In this document: one piece after another, positions 5,838-12,590 of the stretch
How positions within the stretch are numbered: position 1 is the first letter of the stretch
Layout of the letters: the number at the start of each line of letters is the position of its first letter
From: Candidatus Omnitrophota bacterium
Lineage (GTDB): Bacteria; Omnitrophota; Gorgyraeia; Duberdicusellales; 4484-171
Reading direction: 5' to 3'
DNA: 20,488 bases
NCBI GenBank assembly: GCA_023228195.1
Contig: JALOBR010000009.1
Location: 6,094-26,581, forward strand
The notes under the pieces: generated by a model
What the model saw: the letters and a program-made list of their open reading frames with translations, nothing else
Database searches by the model: none
What the model was told of the DNA's origin: nothing
Position numbers and translations under genes: made by a program

Positions 5838-5864
5838 CGCCGCCCAATTCTTGGGCGGCGTTTT
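5838..5864 (+). terminator. Strong hairpin terminator
   Basis: CGCCGCCC (5838-5845), loop AATTCTT, GGGCGGCG (5853-5860), TTTT then GGTTTT. Flanking AAACCA/TGGTTT could extend the stem after an internal bulge. Its position after the hairpinned stretch suits the end of a plus-strand transcript. About 170 bases of AT-rich sequence without a recognisable feature follow up to the TPR gene's stop codon. Confidence 0.7.
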
Positions 5865-6032
5865 GGTTTTCAGGGGCGGAGTAAAAAATATTTATCTGGA
5901 CGGAATTTGCCGAATAAATAATATCTTTTACGAATTTTTTGACCCAAAGAGATTTTTCAGAAAAGGGCTTTTGGGGAAATGGTTTTACGAGGGGAGATTA
6001 CACGATAGTCGTAGCACGTTAAGGGAAGATAA

Positions 6033-7616
6033 TTAGGGAATATTTTTGATATGTTCTTCTACTTTTTTAACTTTTTCATGATGATTTTCTTGTTGATATA
6101 ACTTTTTTGCGTTTTCAAGCTCCTCTTTGGCTTTTTCGTAATTTCCTAAAGAAACATAAATTTCTCCCAAACGGAAATAAGAATCTCCGCGATGTTTGGT
6201 TTTGGCTTTATGAAAACATTCTATAGCTGCATCGTATTGTTTTAGGGATTGGTAAGCAATGCCTAAAACATAATAGGCATCTTCATTATAGATATCTTCT
6301 CCTTTTTGCATTTTAATTCCTTTTTGGATACAGGCCACAGTTTTATGGTATTGACTCAAAAAATTATAAGTTTGACCAAGGTTGATATAAGTTACGAAAG
6401 AATAAGGATCAATTTGCAGAGCTTTTTTAAAATAGGCTTTAGCTTTTTCAGGTTGGCCTAACAAAACATAGTCACCGCCTATATTGTTGTAGGCAATAAT
6501 ATCATAAGGATTTATTTCTATTGCTTTCTGATAAAAAAATATGGCTTGTTGATATTTATTCATAAATGCTTCATTGATGCTGGCAAGAATAGCATAGGCT
6601 AAGTTATTATTTGGATCTATTTCTATAGCTTTTTTGAAACAAGATATAGCTTCGGATAAAGCTTTAGGGTTCATCCCTGCTTCATAAATTTTACAGTAGC
6701 CAAGACCGATATACGCATCAGCATAAGCACCTCTTTTTACGGTTTCTTCATAATAAGGTTTTGCTTCTTTAGAGCGCCCGCTATAGATATTCATGAGAGC
6801 ATTAATATAATATGGCACAAAGTTATCGGGATTAAGCCGAATCGCTTTATCGCAGTAAGGTGCCATATCCCCAAGGTCTTGGTGAAAATATAATGGAACA
6901 AGTTCAAAATATAAATGAATATCATTTGGAAATGTCGTGCCTCTATCTGTATATATTCTAACTCGGTGGGGTTCGTGGCCATATCTAGAAGGCGGTCCAT
7001 AAAAAGCAGACGATATATAATATCGAGCAACGCCAATATTAAGATACGCATTAATATAACTGGGATTGATTTCTAAGGCCTTCTTAAACTCCTCGATTGC
7101 TTGCTCGTATTCCTGCTTATATAAATATTCTAATCCTTGAAATAAATATATAGTATATTCTTTATTTATTATACCGTTCTTAAAATCAGCCAGTATTTTT
7201 AATGTTGATTGTGAAGAGTAGTCATGTTTATCCACTGCAATGGCTTTTTTGAATTCGTCTTCCGCTTCTTTAAAATTACCTTCTAATGCACACGTTATAC
7301 CTTTTTTATAATAAGAAGAAAAATTATTCTTTGCCAATTTAACTTGTGAAATAATAGGCGGATTTAGATTTCTAAAACTGGATTTCCCAGTAGCAAAAGG
7401 TTTGCCATCAATACTCTCGATTTCATAAATATAATATGTTGTAGTGGCGCGACCATCATCTACTGTTATATCGCTATCGGTTTTGATGAGTATTTTCCCT
7501 TCTATGGTTTTACCTGATTTAAGGATAATAGTTTCAGCGAATGAAGGTATGGCGAAAAATAAGAATATCAGCAATAATATAAAAAATGTTTTTGTGTCCA
7601 GCTCTTTATTCATCAT
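6033..7616 (-). CDS. Exported TPR protein with N-terminal LSm-like domain
   Basis: A 527-residue protein. A signal peptide (residues 1-27, hydrophobic FFILLLIFLFFAIPSFA) is followed by a short beta domain (TIILKSGKTIEGKILIKT to about residue 73) of the LSm/SH3-like kind seen before TPRs in envelope proteins. After that come roughly eight to ten tetratricopeptide repeats (for example YEQAIEEFKKALEINPSYINA, in parts YEQAIEEFKK and ALEINPSY; PEKAKAYFKKALQIDPYSF; YDAAIECFHKA). A non-TPR insertion of ~60 residues near 200-255 carries ISSAFYGPPSRYGHEPHRV. It probably scaffolds periplasmic protein interactions. It is alone on its strand, with a leaderless-type promoter. The last stop is close to the start of the gene-free region, with no obvious minus-strand terminator. 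Confidence 0.85.
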   Translation of the reverse strand: MMNKELDTKTFFILLLIFLFFAIPSFAETIILKSGKTIEGKILIKTDSDITVDDGRATTTYYIYEIESIDGKPFATGKSSFRNLNPPIISQVKLAKNNFSSYYKKGITCALEGNFKEAEDEFKKAIAVDKHDYSSQSTLKILADFKNGIINKEYTIYLFQGLEYLYKQEYEQAIEEFKKALEINPSYINAYLNIGVARYYISSAFYGPPSRYGHEPHRVRIYTDRGTTFPNDIHLYFELVPLYFHQDLGDMAPYCDKAIRLNPDNFVPYYINALMNIYSGRSKEAKPYYEETVKRGAYADAYIGLGYCKIYEAGMNPKALSEAISCFKKAIEIDPNNNLAYAILASINEAFMNKYQQAIFFYQKAIEINPYDIIAYNNIGGDYVLLGQPEKAKAYFKKALQIDPYSFVTYINLGQTYNFLSQYHKTVACIQKGIKMQKGEDIYNEDAYYVLGIAYQSLKQYDAAIECFHKAKTKHRGDSYFRLGEIYVSLGNYEKAKEELENAKKLYQQENHHEKVKKVEEHIKNIP

Positions 7617-7623
7617 AAAATTA

Positions 7624-7629
7624 ATTATA
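7624..7629 (-). promoter_or_regulatory. Extended -10 box immediately before the TPR gene
   Basis: On the minus strand TGGTATAAT gives an extended -10 whose TATAAT ends seven bases before the ATG at 7616. The -35 is poor (CTATTA with 17 spacing). A start site here would place the mRNA end at or next to the ATG, and there is no Shine-Dalgarno. Confidence 0.5.
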
Positions 7630-7736
7630 CCATTTTAATTTCAAAATAATAGTTTTAATGATTATCAAAAGAATAAGTATGATATAAGTAGATATATTTA
7701 TAAAAACGAGAAGGCATAGAAGAGACGTATCCGAAA

Positions 7737-7782
7737 TTTTTGACTTTCCAACCCTCTGTGATAATGTATTACAGAAGGTTTT
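7737..7782 (+). promoter_or_regulatory. 46-bp promoter-like repeat, copy 1
   Basis: Differs at only two positions from the copy at 8780-8825. It holds TTGACT (7740-7745), a 16-base spacer and TAATGT (7762-7767), with an inverted repeat CCCTCTGT/ACAGAAGG around the -10. The upstream gene runs the other way, so there is nothing here for a plus-strand terminator to end, which favours a promoter/operator for the gene at 7813. Confidence 0.55.
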
Positions 7783-7812
7783 GTTTGGGCGAAAAAACAC
7801 AAGGAGGCTGTT

Positions 7813-8370
7813 ATGGGCAAAACCAAGATTTTAAAAATATCTTTAATTGCAATTTTGGGTGTATTATTTTTTATCAAAAATTCATATGCGGATATGGTTT
7901 TTCCACTGATATCGCATCAATTTATAGTTCGCTTGGCGGTGCCACCGTATTATTCTATAATTATGGCGGCACTAATACTTTTAATAGAAGTATTTTTTAT
8001 TCGCAATTTATTTGCTACTAGCTACATAATTAGTTTTTTCTTTTCTTTTATTGTTAATCTAATCTCATCAATTGCAGGGGTATTTATTATTTTTTGTTTA
8101 GATTTATTAGTGTTAATTGGCATAGAGTTATTCAGTTATTTCACTATGCGATTAGGCATATATTTAGGCATAATTCTTGGCTATGTATTAACCGTTTTGC
8201 TTGAGGGTGTATTGCTATTCCCAATCGCTTTAGTTATAAAAAAGAGAGTAAAAATGAGTTCTTGCATGAAAACATCAGCAATTATGAATCTTTGTAGTTA
8301 TTTGATTATTCTAATCGGCGTTATCATCACCGATATTTTCACTAAAGGGGCAAATTTCCAAATTTATTAA
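7813..8370 (+). CDS. Multi-pass membrane protein of unknown function
   Basis: A 185-residue hydrophobic protein. An N-terminal signal-like helix (residues 8-24, ending SYA-D) is followed by a short segment (ADMVFPLISHQF) and about four membrane helices near 46-68, 70-95, 98-140 and 158-178, with a basic KKRVK loop. I know the general plan as uncharacterised membrane proteins; no catalytic motif is visible. AAGGAGG (7803-7809) precedes the ATG correctly. It is followed after 45 bases by another small membrane-protein gene and is preceded by copy 1 of the 46-bp repeat. Confidence 0.7.
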   Translation: MGKTKILKISLIAILGVLFFIKNSYADMVFPLISHQFIVRLAVPPYYSIIMAALILLIEVFFIRNLFATSYIISFFFSFIVNLISSIAGVFIIFCLDLLVLIGIELFSYFTMRLGIYLGIILGYVLTVLLEGVLLFPIALVIKKRVKMSSCMKTSAIMNLCSYLIILIGVIITDIFTKGANFQIY

Positions 8371-8415
8371 TAAAAAGATATTTTTGGAATAAAATATTAT
8401 ATAAATGAGGTAAGA

Positions 8416-8631
8416 ATGGGTAAGGAAGGGGACAGTAAGGAAAAAGGTTGTAATTGTGAAGTGGAAACCCCTGAAATGATGTTGTGGGGTTTCATTGGTT
8501 TCATAGTAGGAATATTCGTTGGCCTGCCATTTAAAAATAAATGGATTACTGTAATCGCTGTAATATTTTTTAGTTCATTATTTTCTCAACTTTGTAGATG
8601 GTGGCATAGCCGAAGAAAAAATAATATTTAA
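8416..8631 (+). CDS. Small two-TM membrane protein
   Basis: A 71-residue protein. A short charged N-terminus with CNC (KEKGCNCEVETPEMM) is followed by two hydrophobic helices (about 24-40 and 44-58) and a basic tail (RWWHSRRKN). GAGGTAAGA is placed well before the ATG. Function is unknown. It is close enough to the preceding membrane-protein gene (45 bases) to share its transcript. The CxC pair could bind metal, but this is weak. Confidence 0.6.
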   Translation: MGKEGDSKEKGCNCEVETPEMMLWGFIGFIVGIFVGLPFKNKWITVIAVIFFSSLFSQLCRWWHSRRKNNI

Positions 8632-8779
8632 TTAATAAAAACTAATTCTTTTAATAATTTTCCCGTTTCTTCTGTCGCGCGCCAGTTACATAATTCGTCT
8701 AATGAACCAGCATCTTTTGAAGCTGAAAGCGCACAAAAGTGCGTTGGCGAATTATCCCCGAAGGGGGCAACTAGGGGAG

Positions 8780-8825
8780 TTTTTGACTTTCCAACCCTCT
8801 GTGATAATATATTACAGAGGGTTTT
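8780..8825 (+). promoter_or_regulatory. 46-bp promoter-like repeat, copy 2
   Basis: Same unit as 7737-7782. TTGACT (8783-8788), 16-base spacer, TAATAT (8805-8810). Here the inverted repeat is a perfect AACCCTCTGT/ACAGAGGGTT and is followed by six T, so it could also act as a terminator for 8416-8631. It precedes the Cache-domain gene at 8891. Confidence 0.55.
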
Positions 8826-8849
8826 TTGTTTTATTGAAAGATTTCTTAA

Positions 8850-8878
8850 GAAAAACAAAAACGTAGTATTTGTTTTTC
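8850..8878 (+). repeat. Perfect 10-bp inverted repeat next to a ribosome-binding site
   Basis: GAAAAACAAA (8850-8859), nine-base loop, TTTGTTTTTC (8869-8878), ending two bases before the Shine-Dalgarno GGGAGG (8881-8886) of the Cache-domain gene. A hairpin here could influence ribosome access. Confidence 0.55.
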
Positions 8879-8890
8879 AAGGGAGGTAAG

Positions 8891-9379
8891 ATGAGAAGAG
8901 CAAACTTATGGAGTTTTTTGGTAATAAGTTTCGGGTTATTATTTTTATCTAATATTGCCACAGCCGCGGATTTAGCAGATAAAGATAAGAAAATATTAGT
9001 TAAAAATATGGTTGATGAAGCAGTTGAGCTCATTAAGACAAAAGGACAAGTCGGAGTTGATATTGTCTCGGATAAAAACGGAAAGTTTAATACTAAAGAT
9101 ACATATGTTTTTGTTACATCTGAGTCTGGAGCCGATTTGGTTAATCCTGCCTTTAAGGATATTGAGGGTTTACCGCTGGAAGTATATACTCAAACCGTTT
9201 TCAAAGAGTCTCAGATGGCAATAGTTGACGCAGTAAAAGATAAAGATACAGCATGGGTTGAGTATTTATGGCCAAAGCCCGGAGAGGAGAAGCCTTCTAA
9301 GAAAATTTCTTATTTAAAAAAAATGAGTATCAACGGTAAAGTCAGGATTGTCGGTGCAGGATTTTATCCGCGGGAGTGA
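8891..9379 (+). CDS. Exported single-Cache-domain protein
   Basis: A 162-residue protein with a signal peptide (about 1-25, SFLVISFGLLFLS, then ATA-A) followed by a single Cache sensor domain. Diagnostic stretches are FNTKDTYVFVTSESGADLVN, PAFKDIEGLP, WVEYLWPKPGEEKPSKK and VRIVGAGFYPRE, which match the family's usual KDxYVFV, G-x-LxNPAF, WPKPGE-KPSKK and VGAGFY pattern. In most proteins this domain is the extracellular sensor of a chemoreceptor or kinase; here it stands alone and should be a free periplasmic ligand-binding protein. The ATG at 8891 is chosen over an in-frame TTG at 8870 because GGGAGGT precedes it. Neighbouring PAS and membrane modules suggest a signalling role. Confidence 0.85.
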   Translation: MRRANLWSFLVISFGLLFLSNIATAADLADKDKKILVKNMVDEAVELIKTKGQVGVDIVSDKNGKFNTKDTYVFVTSESGADLVNPAFKDIEGLPLEVYTQTVFKESQMAIVDAVKDKDTAWVEYLWPKPGEEKPSKKISYLKKMSINGKVRIVGAGFYPRE

Positions 9380-9485
9380 AGCGACATTTAAGCAGTTAAA
9401 GCGGTTTCTTTACATGCATTGAAGGCTTAATTTTAAATTGAGAAGGAGTAGCGGTTAATAAAGCGAGTTTCTATTTGGTAAAACC

Positions 9486-10028
9486 ATGGAAAACGAAGAA
9501 AAAAATAAACAACAGGAAATCCAGGAAGCTCGTGAATATGCGGAGTGTATTATTAACGCAGTGCGTGAGCCATTGGTAGTTCTGGACCAGGATCTAAAGA
9601 TAATTTCCGTAAGCCGTTCTTTTTATGATATTTTCAAAGTAAAACCTGAAGAGACTATCGGGCAGCTTATTTATGACGTAGGCAATCGTCAATGGGATGT
9701 TCCTAAGCTAAGAGAACTGTTGGAGAATCTTCTTCCAAAAAGTACCAGTTTTGATAATTTTGAAATTGAGCATGATTTTTCCGGCCTTGGCAGGCGCATA
9801 ATGCTTCTAAACGCCAGGCAGATTCCAAGGCCATCAGGTAAGCCAAACATAATTCTTTTAGCTATTGAGGATATCACTGAATCCAAAAAGATATTGGATG
9901 GACTCCGCGAAGAGATAAGACGGCTGGAAGTATTAAAACGGACAGCGTCTGCCCGGGAACACACCATGATGGAGTTGAAAAGGAAAGTGGACGAATTGGA
10001 GAGAAGGATATTGCGGAAACATTTTTAG
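9486..10028 (+). CDS. Stand-alone PAS-domain protein
   Basis: A 180-residue cytoplasmic protein. A PAS domain spans about residues 20-132 (YAECIINAVREPLVVLDQDL, then SRSFYDIFKVKPEETIGQ, NRQWDVPKLRELLE, FEIEHDFSGLGRRIMLLNAR, ILLAIEDITE). This is the PAS type normally found inside hybrid kinases and CheB/CheR fusions. A basic coiled coil (133-178) follows and the protein ends, with no kinase, GGDEF or methyltransferase domain. It may sense redox state or a small ligand and act by coiled-coil pairing with another protein. No Shine-Dalgarno lies near the ATG and no other in-frame start is available before an upstream stop. Confidence 0.8.
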   Translation: MENEEKNKQQEIQEAREYAECIINAVREPLVVLDQDLKIISVSRSFYDIFKVKPEETIGQLIYDVGNRQWDVPKLRELLENLLPKSTSFDNFEIEHDFSGLGRRIMLLNARQIPRPSGKPNIILLAIEDITESKKILDGLREEIRRLEVLKRTASAREHTMMELKRKVDELERRILRKHF

Positions 10029-10105
10029 CCGCGTTCTTAAATCTTTTCCAGCTTGATTTTTTTTAAAATCGTGATTATGTGGTTAGGAATAATGCGGAGA
10101 TAAAA

Positions 10106-10528
10106 ATGGATGGAATGCAAAACAATAAAGGAATAAATACAAAACTAAAATTTTCAGCGGCATTTAGGGAATTGATTATCCTTGGCGTGGTTACTGTTTT
10201 TGTGTTTATGGCTTCATACTTTCTAAACATATTCAATTTTCTTGTTAAAATGTTCTACGAAAACCCAAAAGAGATAGTTTATATTGATGAGATTATCACG
10301 GTTCTTTTGACTTTAAGCATTGGTTTTGCTGTTTTTGCCTGGCGCAGATGGTTGGAGTTAAAAAGAGAATCTGCTCAGCGCATAAGGGATGAGGAAATGC
10401 TGCGTGAGGCCGCCGAAACGGAAGCAGACGTAGAACGGATTGTCAGTAAGCAGCTTCGTAGCGATATGGACCAGATTAAGCAGGAGATAAAACAGATACT
10501 TTTTCTGCTAAGCGGTAAGGGTAAATAA
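10106..10528 (+). CDS. Two-TM plus coiled-coil module of a sensor protein
   Basis: A 140-residue protein. Two membrane helices (about 23-48, ELIILGVVTVFVFMASYF, and 62-80, IDEIITVLLTLSIGFAVFAW) are joined by a short loop with KMFYENPKEI, then WRRWLELKRES and a charged coiled coil to the end. The IDEII...FAWRRW arrangement is the usual N-terminal membrane module of certain PAS/GGDEF and kinase sensors, here without the output domain. ATG 10106 is preferred to GTG 10079 because GCGGAG is spaced correctly for it. It lies between the lone PAS gene and the EF-hand gene. Confidence 0.7.
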   Translation: MDGMQNNKGINTKLKFSAAFRELIILGVVTVFVFMASYFLNIFNFLVKMFYENPKEIVYIDEIITVLLTLSIGFAVFAWRRWLELKRESAQRIRDEEMLREAAETEADVERIVSKQLRSDMDQIKQEIKQILFLLSGKGK

Positions 10529-10541
10529 TGAGGAGGCAAAT

Positions 10542-10943
10542 ATGAAAATAGGAGAAAAGCTAATTGTGTTTGGTTGTTTCATCCTGTTAGGTTGTTTTAA
10601 TATATTTGCGCAACAAATTGATATGCCGGCAGCCAGTGAACAATTCCAAAAAATGGACATAGATAAAGATGGGTTTCTAACTCCCGATGAAATGCAGATA
10701 CGCCAAGTAGCCCGGTTTAATGAGTTAGACAAAGATAAAAATGACGTTTTGGATCAAGAAGAATTGAAGGAAGACGAGAAACGAACATTTGAGAAGGCAG
10801 ATAAAGATAATGATACAAAAATCAGCCGGCAAGAGGCTTTCACTCAATTTAACGATTATTTCAATAAAATGGATTCCGATAAGGATAATAAGATATCTGA
10901 AAACGAATTCAAGGAGTGTTGGCCGGTAGAAATCAATTTTTGA
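10542..10943 (+). CDS. Exported four-EF-hand calcium-binding protein
   Basis: A 133-residue protein with a signal peptide (about 1-23, FGCFILLGCFNIFA) and four EF-hand loops with canonical ligands: residues 39-50 (DIDKDGFLTPDE), 63-74 (DKDKNDVLDQEE), 87-98 (DKDNDTKISRQE) and 111-122 (DSDKDNKISENE). Each has acidic or Asn residues at positions 1, 3 and 5 and Glu at 12. The loops repeat exactly every 24 residues, so the linkers are unusually short and even. Only the first loop has the usual Gly at position 6. It should be a periplasmic calcium sensor or buffer. Cys18 in the signal region (LLGCF) raises a weaker lipoprotein alternative. AGGAGG (10531-10536) precedes the ATG. Confidence 0.88.
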   Translation: MKIGEKLIVFGCFILLGCFNIFAQQIDMPAASEQFQKMDIDKDGFLTPDEMQIRQVARFNELDKDKNDVLDQEELKEDEKRTFEKADKDNDTKISRQEAFTQFNDYFNKMDSDKDNKISENEFKECWPVEINF

Positions 10944-11010
10944 AACGAGGACATAGATTGTAAAATAAATTTTTTACATAATCCATCCAGCTTTCCTACC
11001 CTATAATTAT

Positions 11011-11277
11011 ATGCAAAACTCATTTTATTTTTTTCATGTGCGTTTCGTTTGTATTTATAAATTCGGCCAGCTGCCAGGAAGCCGCGCAGCGCGGACTTTT
11101 TGTAACGGTTCTACAGGAACCCCAGGTTCTTTCCATACGCAAGGAGATGCTGGGATTGATTGATTTTGTAAAGAAAACGCATGTCGATATTTTTTTTCGT
11201 ACAGGTTTACCGCTGCGGACAAGGCTTTAAAATCTCCTCAAAAAGCCAAATATAATTGTTCAGATAAAGAATCTTAA
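11011..11277 (+). pseudogene. Frameshifted, truncated N-terminus of a secreted protein
   Basis: The pieces assemble into one protein start only across several frames. ATG 11011 gives MQNSFYFF; after skipping C11035 the frame continues MCVSFVFINSASC, a signal peptide, then QEAAQRGLFVTVLQEPQVLS and KEMLGLIDFVKKTHVDIFF. After the T-run at 11190-11197 the next frame gives VQVYR, and one more shift gives ADKALKS up to TAA at 11275. The conserved order GLFV-x-V-x-Q-x-P, LIDFAKK, VDxLFVQVYRANKAW matches the N-terminus of exported glycoside-hydrolase-like proteins I know from this type of genome, normally several hundred residues. The rest is absent. Decay is the simplest reading; homopolymer sequencing errors could explain two shifts but not the truncation. 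Confidence 0.6.
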
Positions 11278-11287
11278 CCTTTTTATG

Positions 11288-11315
11288 TTGTGTAATCCGC
11301 TAAACTATTTATAAT
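11288..11315 (+). promoter_or_regulatory. Promoter of the 11388 gene
   Basis: TTGTGT (11288-11293), 16-base spacer, TATAAT (11310-11315). It is followed by a ~65-base leader containing the hairpin at 11326-11372. Confidence 0.55.
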
Positions 11316-11325
11316 AATGGATAGT

Positions 11326-11372
11326 CGGCACTTTTAGCTAAGTAATTATATAAGGATGCCCGGCTAAAACCG
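11326..11372 (+). repeat. Hairpin in the leader of the 11388 gene
   Basis: TTTTAGC (11332-11338) pairs with GCTAAAA (11363-11369), extended by CGG (11326-11328) with CCG (11370-11372) around a three-base bulge. It lies between the promoter and the start codon and ends 15 bases before the ATG. Confidence 0.4.
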
Positions 11373-11387
11373 TAGGAAATTTTAAAA

Positions 11388-11786
11388 ATGAAAAGAATAA
11401 GAATTGTAATTACTCTTGTACTTTTCCTTCTTTTTTTAATCGCTAATGTTTACGCGGTAAGGGTAATTGCGCTTTATGGCGCTGAATTATATTTGTATGA
11501 CAAATTGTTGGTTGCGTATCGGTTTGCCGGAAACAATGGTCTTAAGGAGGAGCTTAACAGCGTGCTTTCGCGGGATAAAATGCGCCATGAATTGGTAGCA
11601 GCCAGAGGATTTGAAAGCAATCTTAAAGATATAGATAACCCCGGTAAATTTTTGGAAAATATTGTAAATGACAGAAAGAATAAAATAAATTTTTTCAGGA
11701 ATTTACGTAATATTACATTTGGGTTTATCGTCATAATGTTTTTGCTTCGGGTAGCAGTTAATCGTTGCAGCAAGCCGGAGAAATGA
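11388..11786 (+). CDS. Small two-TM membrane protein of unknown function
   Basis: A 132-residue protein with a hydrophobic N-terminal helix (residues 5-27, IVITLVLFLLFLIANVYAV), a ~80-residue charged, helical middle (YDKLLVAYRFAG, then LSRDKMRHELVAARG) and a second membrane helix near 108-124 (ITFGFIVIMFLLRV). The middle probably lies in the periplasm between the two helices. I do not recognise the family. Ribosome-site quality is modest (TAGGAAA at long spacing). It has its own promoter and a hairpin-bearing leader and is followed after 52 bases by marC-type gene sequence with a separate promoter. Confidence 0.6.
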   Translation: MKRIRIVITLVLFLLFLIANVYAVRVIALYGAELYLYDKLLVAYRFAGNNGLKEELNSVLSRDKMRHELVAARGFESNLKDIDNPGKFLENIVNDRKNKINFFRNLRNITFGFIVIMFLLRVAVNRCSKPEK

Positions 11787-11798
11787 ATATTTTTTGCA

Positions 11799-11826
11799 TT
11801 GAATTTCTCCTGAAAAATGGCATAAT
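11799..11826 (+). promoter_or_regulatory. Promoter of the MarC-family gene
   Basis: TTGAAT (11799-11804), 16-base spacer, CATAAT (11821-11826). The ATG at 11839 is 12 bases beyond the -10 box and has no Shine-Dalgarno, so the leader is only a few bases. Confidence 0.55.
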
Positions 11827-11838
11827 AAAACCAGTACG

Positions 11839-12438
11839 ATGCAAACCATATTTGAACCCTACCTTTTAAGCTTTATTCCTATATTTGTGGCAGTAGACGC
11901 TATCGGCAGTGTTCCTATATTTGTATCTCTCATAGACGGAGTTAAGGGCCAAAAAAGACGCAGAATCATAATTGACGCGGTAACAACCGCTACCGCAATG
12001 GCTGTTATTTTTATGATAGCCGGAAAATATATTTTGCGTTTGCTTGGTATAACTATAAGCGACTTCCAGATTGCGGGTGGCGCGTTTCTGTTCATTATTG
12101 CTGTCAGGCTTCTTTTCCCGGGAGCGGAGAAGAAGATCAACTTGATAGGCGGAGATAAGGATATAGGCATTTTTCCTTTGGGGACACCTCTTATTACCGG
12201 GCCAGCAGTTTTAACTACCACGCTTATGATGGTAGACAAATACAATGTTATTCCGGCTTTTGTTGCGTTGGTTTTAAATATGCTTATTGTATGGATTAGC
12301 CTTGACCGGTCTGAAGCAATTATGAATGTGATTGGGCCAAGCGGAACCCGTGCTTTTTCGAAGATTATGTATATTTTGCTTGGCGCAATAGGCGTTATGA
12401 TGATAAGGCACGGCGTTGAGGCTATGTTGCTTCATTAA
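11839..12438 (+). CDS. MarC/UPF0056-family integral membrane protein
   Basis: A 199-residue protein with about six membrane helices, close to the family's usual ~200-220 residues. Diagnostic stretches are LLSFIPIFVAVDAIGSVPIF near the N-terminus, ISDFQIAGGAFLFIIAVRLL in the middle, FPLGTPLITGPAVLTTTLM, and ILLGAIGVMMIRHGVE at the C-terminus. MarC proteins lie in the inner membrane; their substrate is not settled and the old link to multiple antibiotic resistance is not supported. It stands alone between two promoter regions. The 150 bases after it hold only promoter-like sequences, including a second candidate TTGCAA-N16-TAAAAT at 12478-12505. Confidence 0.88.
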   Translation: MQTIFEPYLLSFIPIFVAVDAIGSVPIFVSLIDGVKGQKRRRIIIDAVTTATAMAVIFMIAGKYILRLLGITISDFQIAGGAFLFIIAVRLLFPGAEKKINLIGGDKDIGIFPLGTPLITGPAVLTTTLMMVDKYNVIPAFVALVLNMLIVWISLDRSEAIMNVIGPSGTRAFSKIMYILLGAIGVMMIRHGVEAMLLH

Positions 12439-12553
12439 AAAAACAGGAACTACCTGCCTTGGATAGTGTTGTTTTTCTTGCAATAAACTACTTTTCAGCT
12501 AAAATAATAACACAGCCGCGCTTATCCTATTGATGGAATCTTCTTACGGAAAT

Positions 12554-12581
12554 TTGCAAAATTTCAATATAGTGCCATAAA
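12554..12581 (+). promoter_or_regulatory. Promoter of the histidine kinase gene
   Basis: TTGCAA (12554-12559), 16-base spacer, CATAAA (12576-12581). The start codon at 12591 follows after nine bases, with no Shine-Dalgarno: a near-leaderless arrangement. A second possible promoter lies at 12478-12505. Confidence 0.5.
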
Positions 12582-12590
12582 TACCTAATT

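Noticed and set aside
5662..5847. 61-residue minus-strand opening in the same stretch
   Set aside because: Same structured region; no Shine-Dalgarno and no protein-like pattern.
5698..6036. 112-residue plus-strand opening after the hairpin stretch
   Set aside because: It crosses a strong terminator and several hairpins, has no ribosome site, and its translation looks non-natural (repeated short charged and low-complexity runs).
8780..8825. Simple terminator for the 8416 gene
   Set aside because: Kept only as an alternative: the same unit at 7737 follows a divergent gene start where a terminator would be pointless.
8628..8858. 76-residue minus-strand opening between the small membrane protein and the Cache gene
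   Set aside because: It runs through the 46-bp repeat and two small hairpins (CGCAC/GTGCG and CCCC-GAA-GGGG) and has no ribosome site; the string DELCNWRATEETGK hints at a dispersed repeat or relic but I cannot support a gene.
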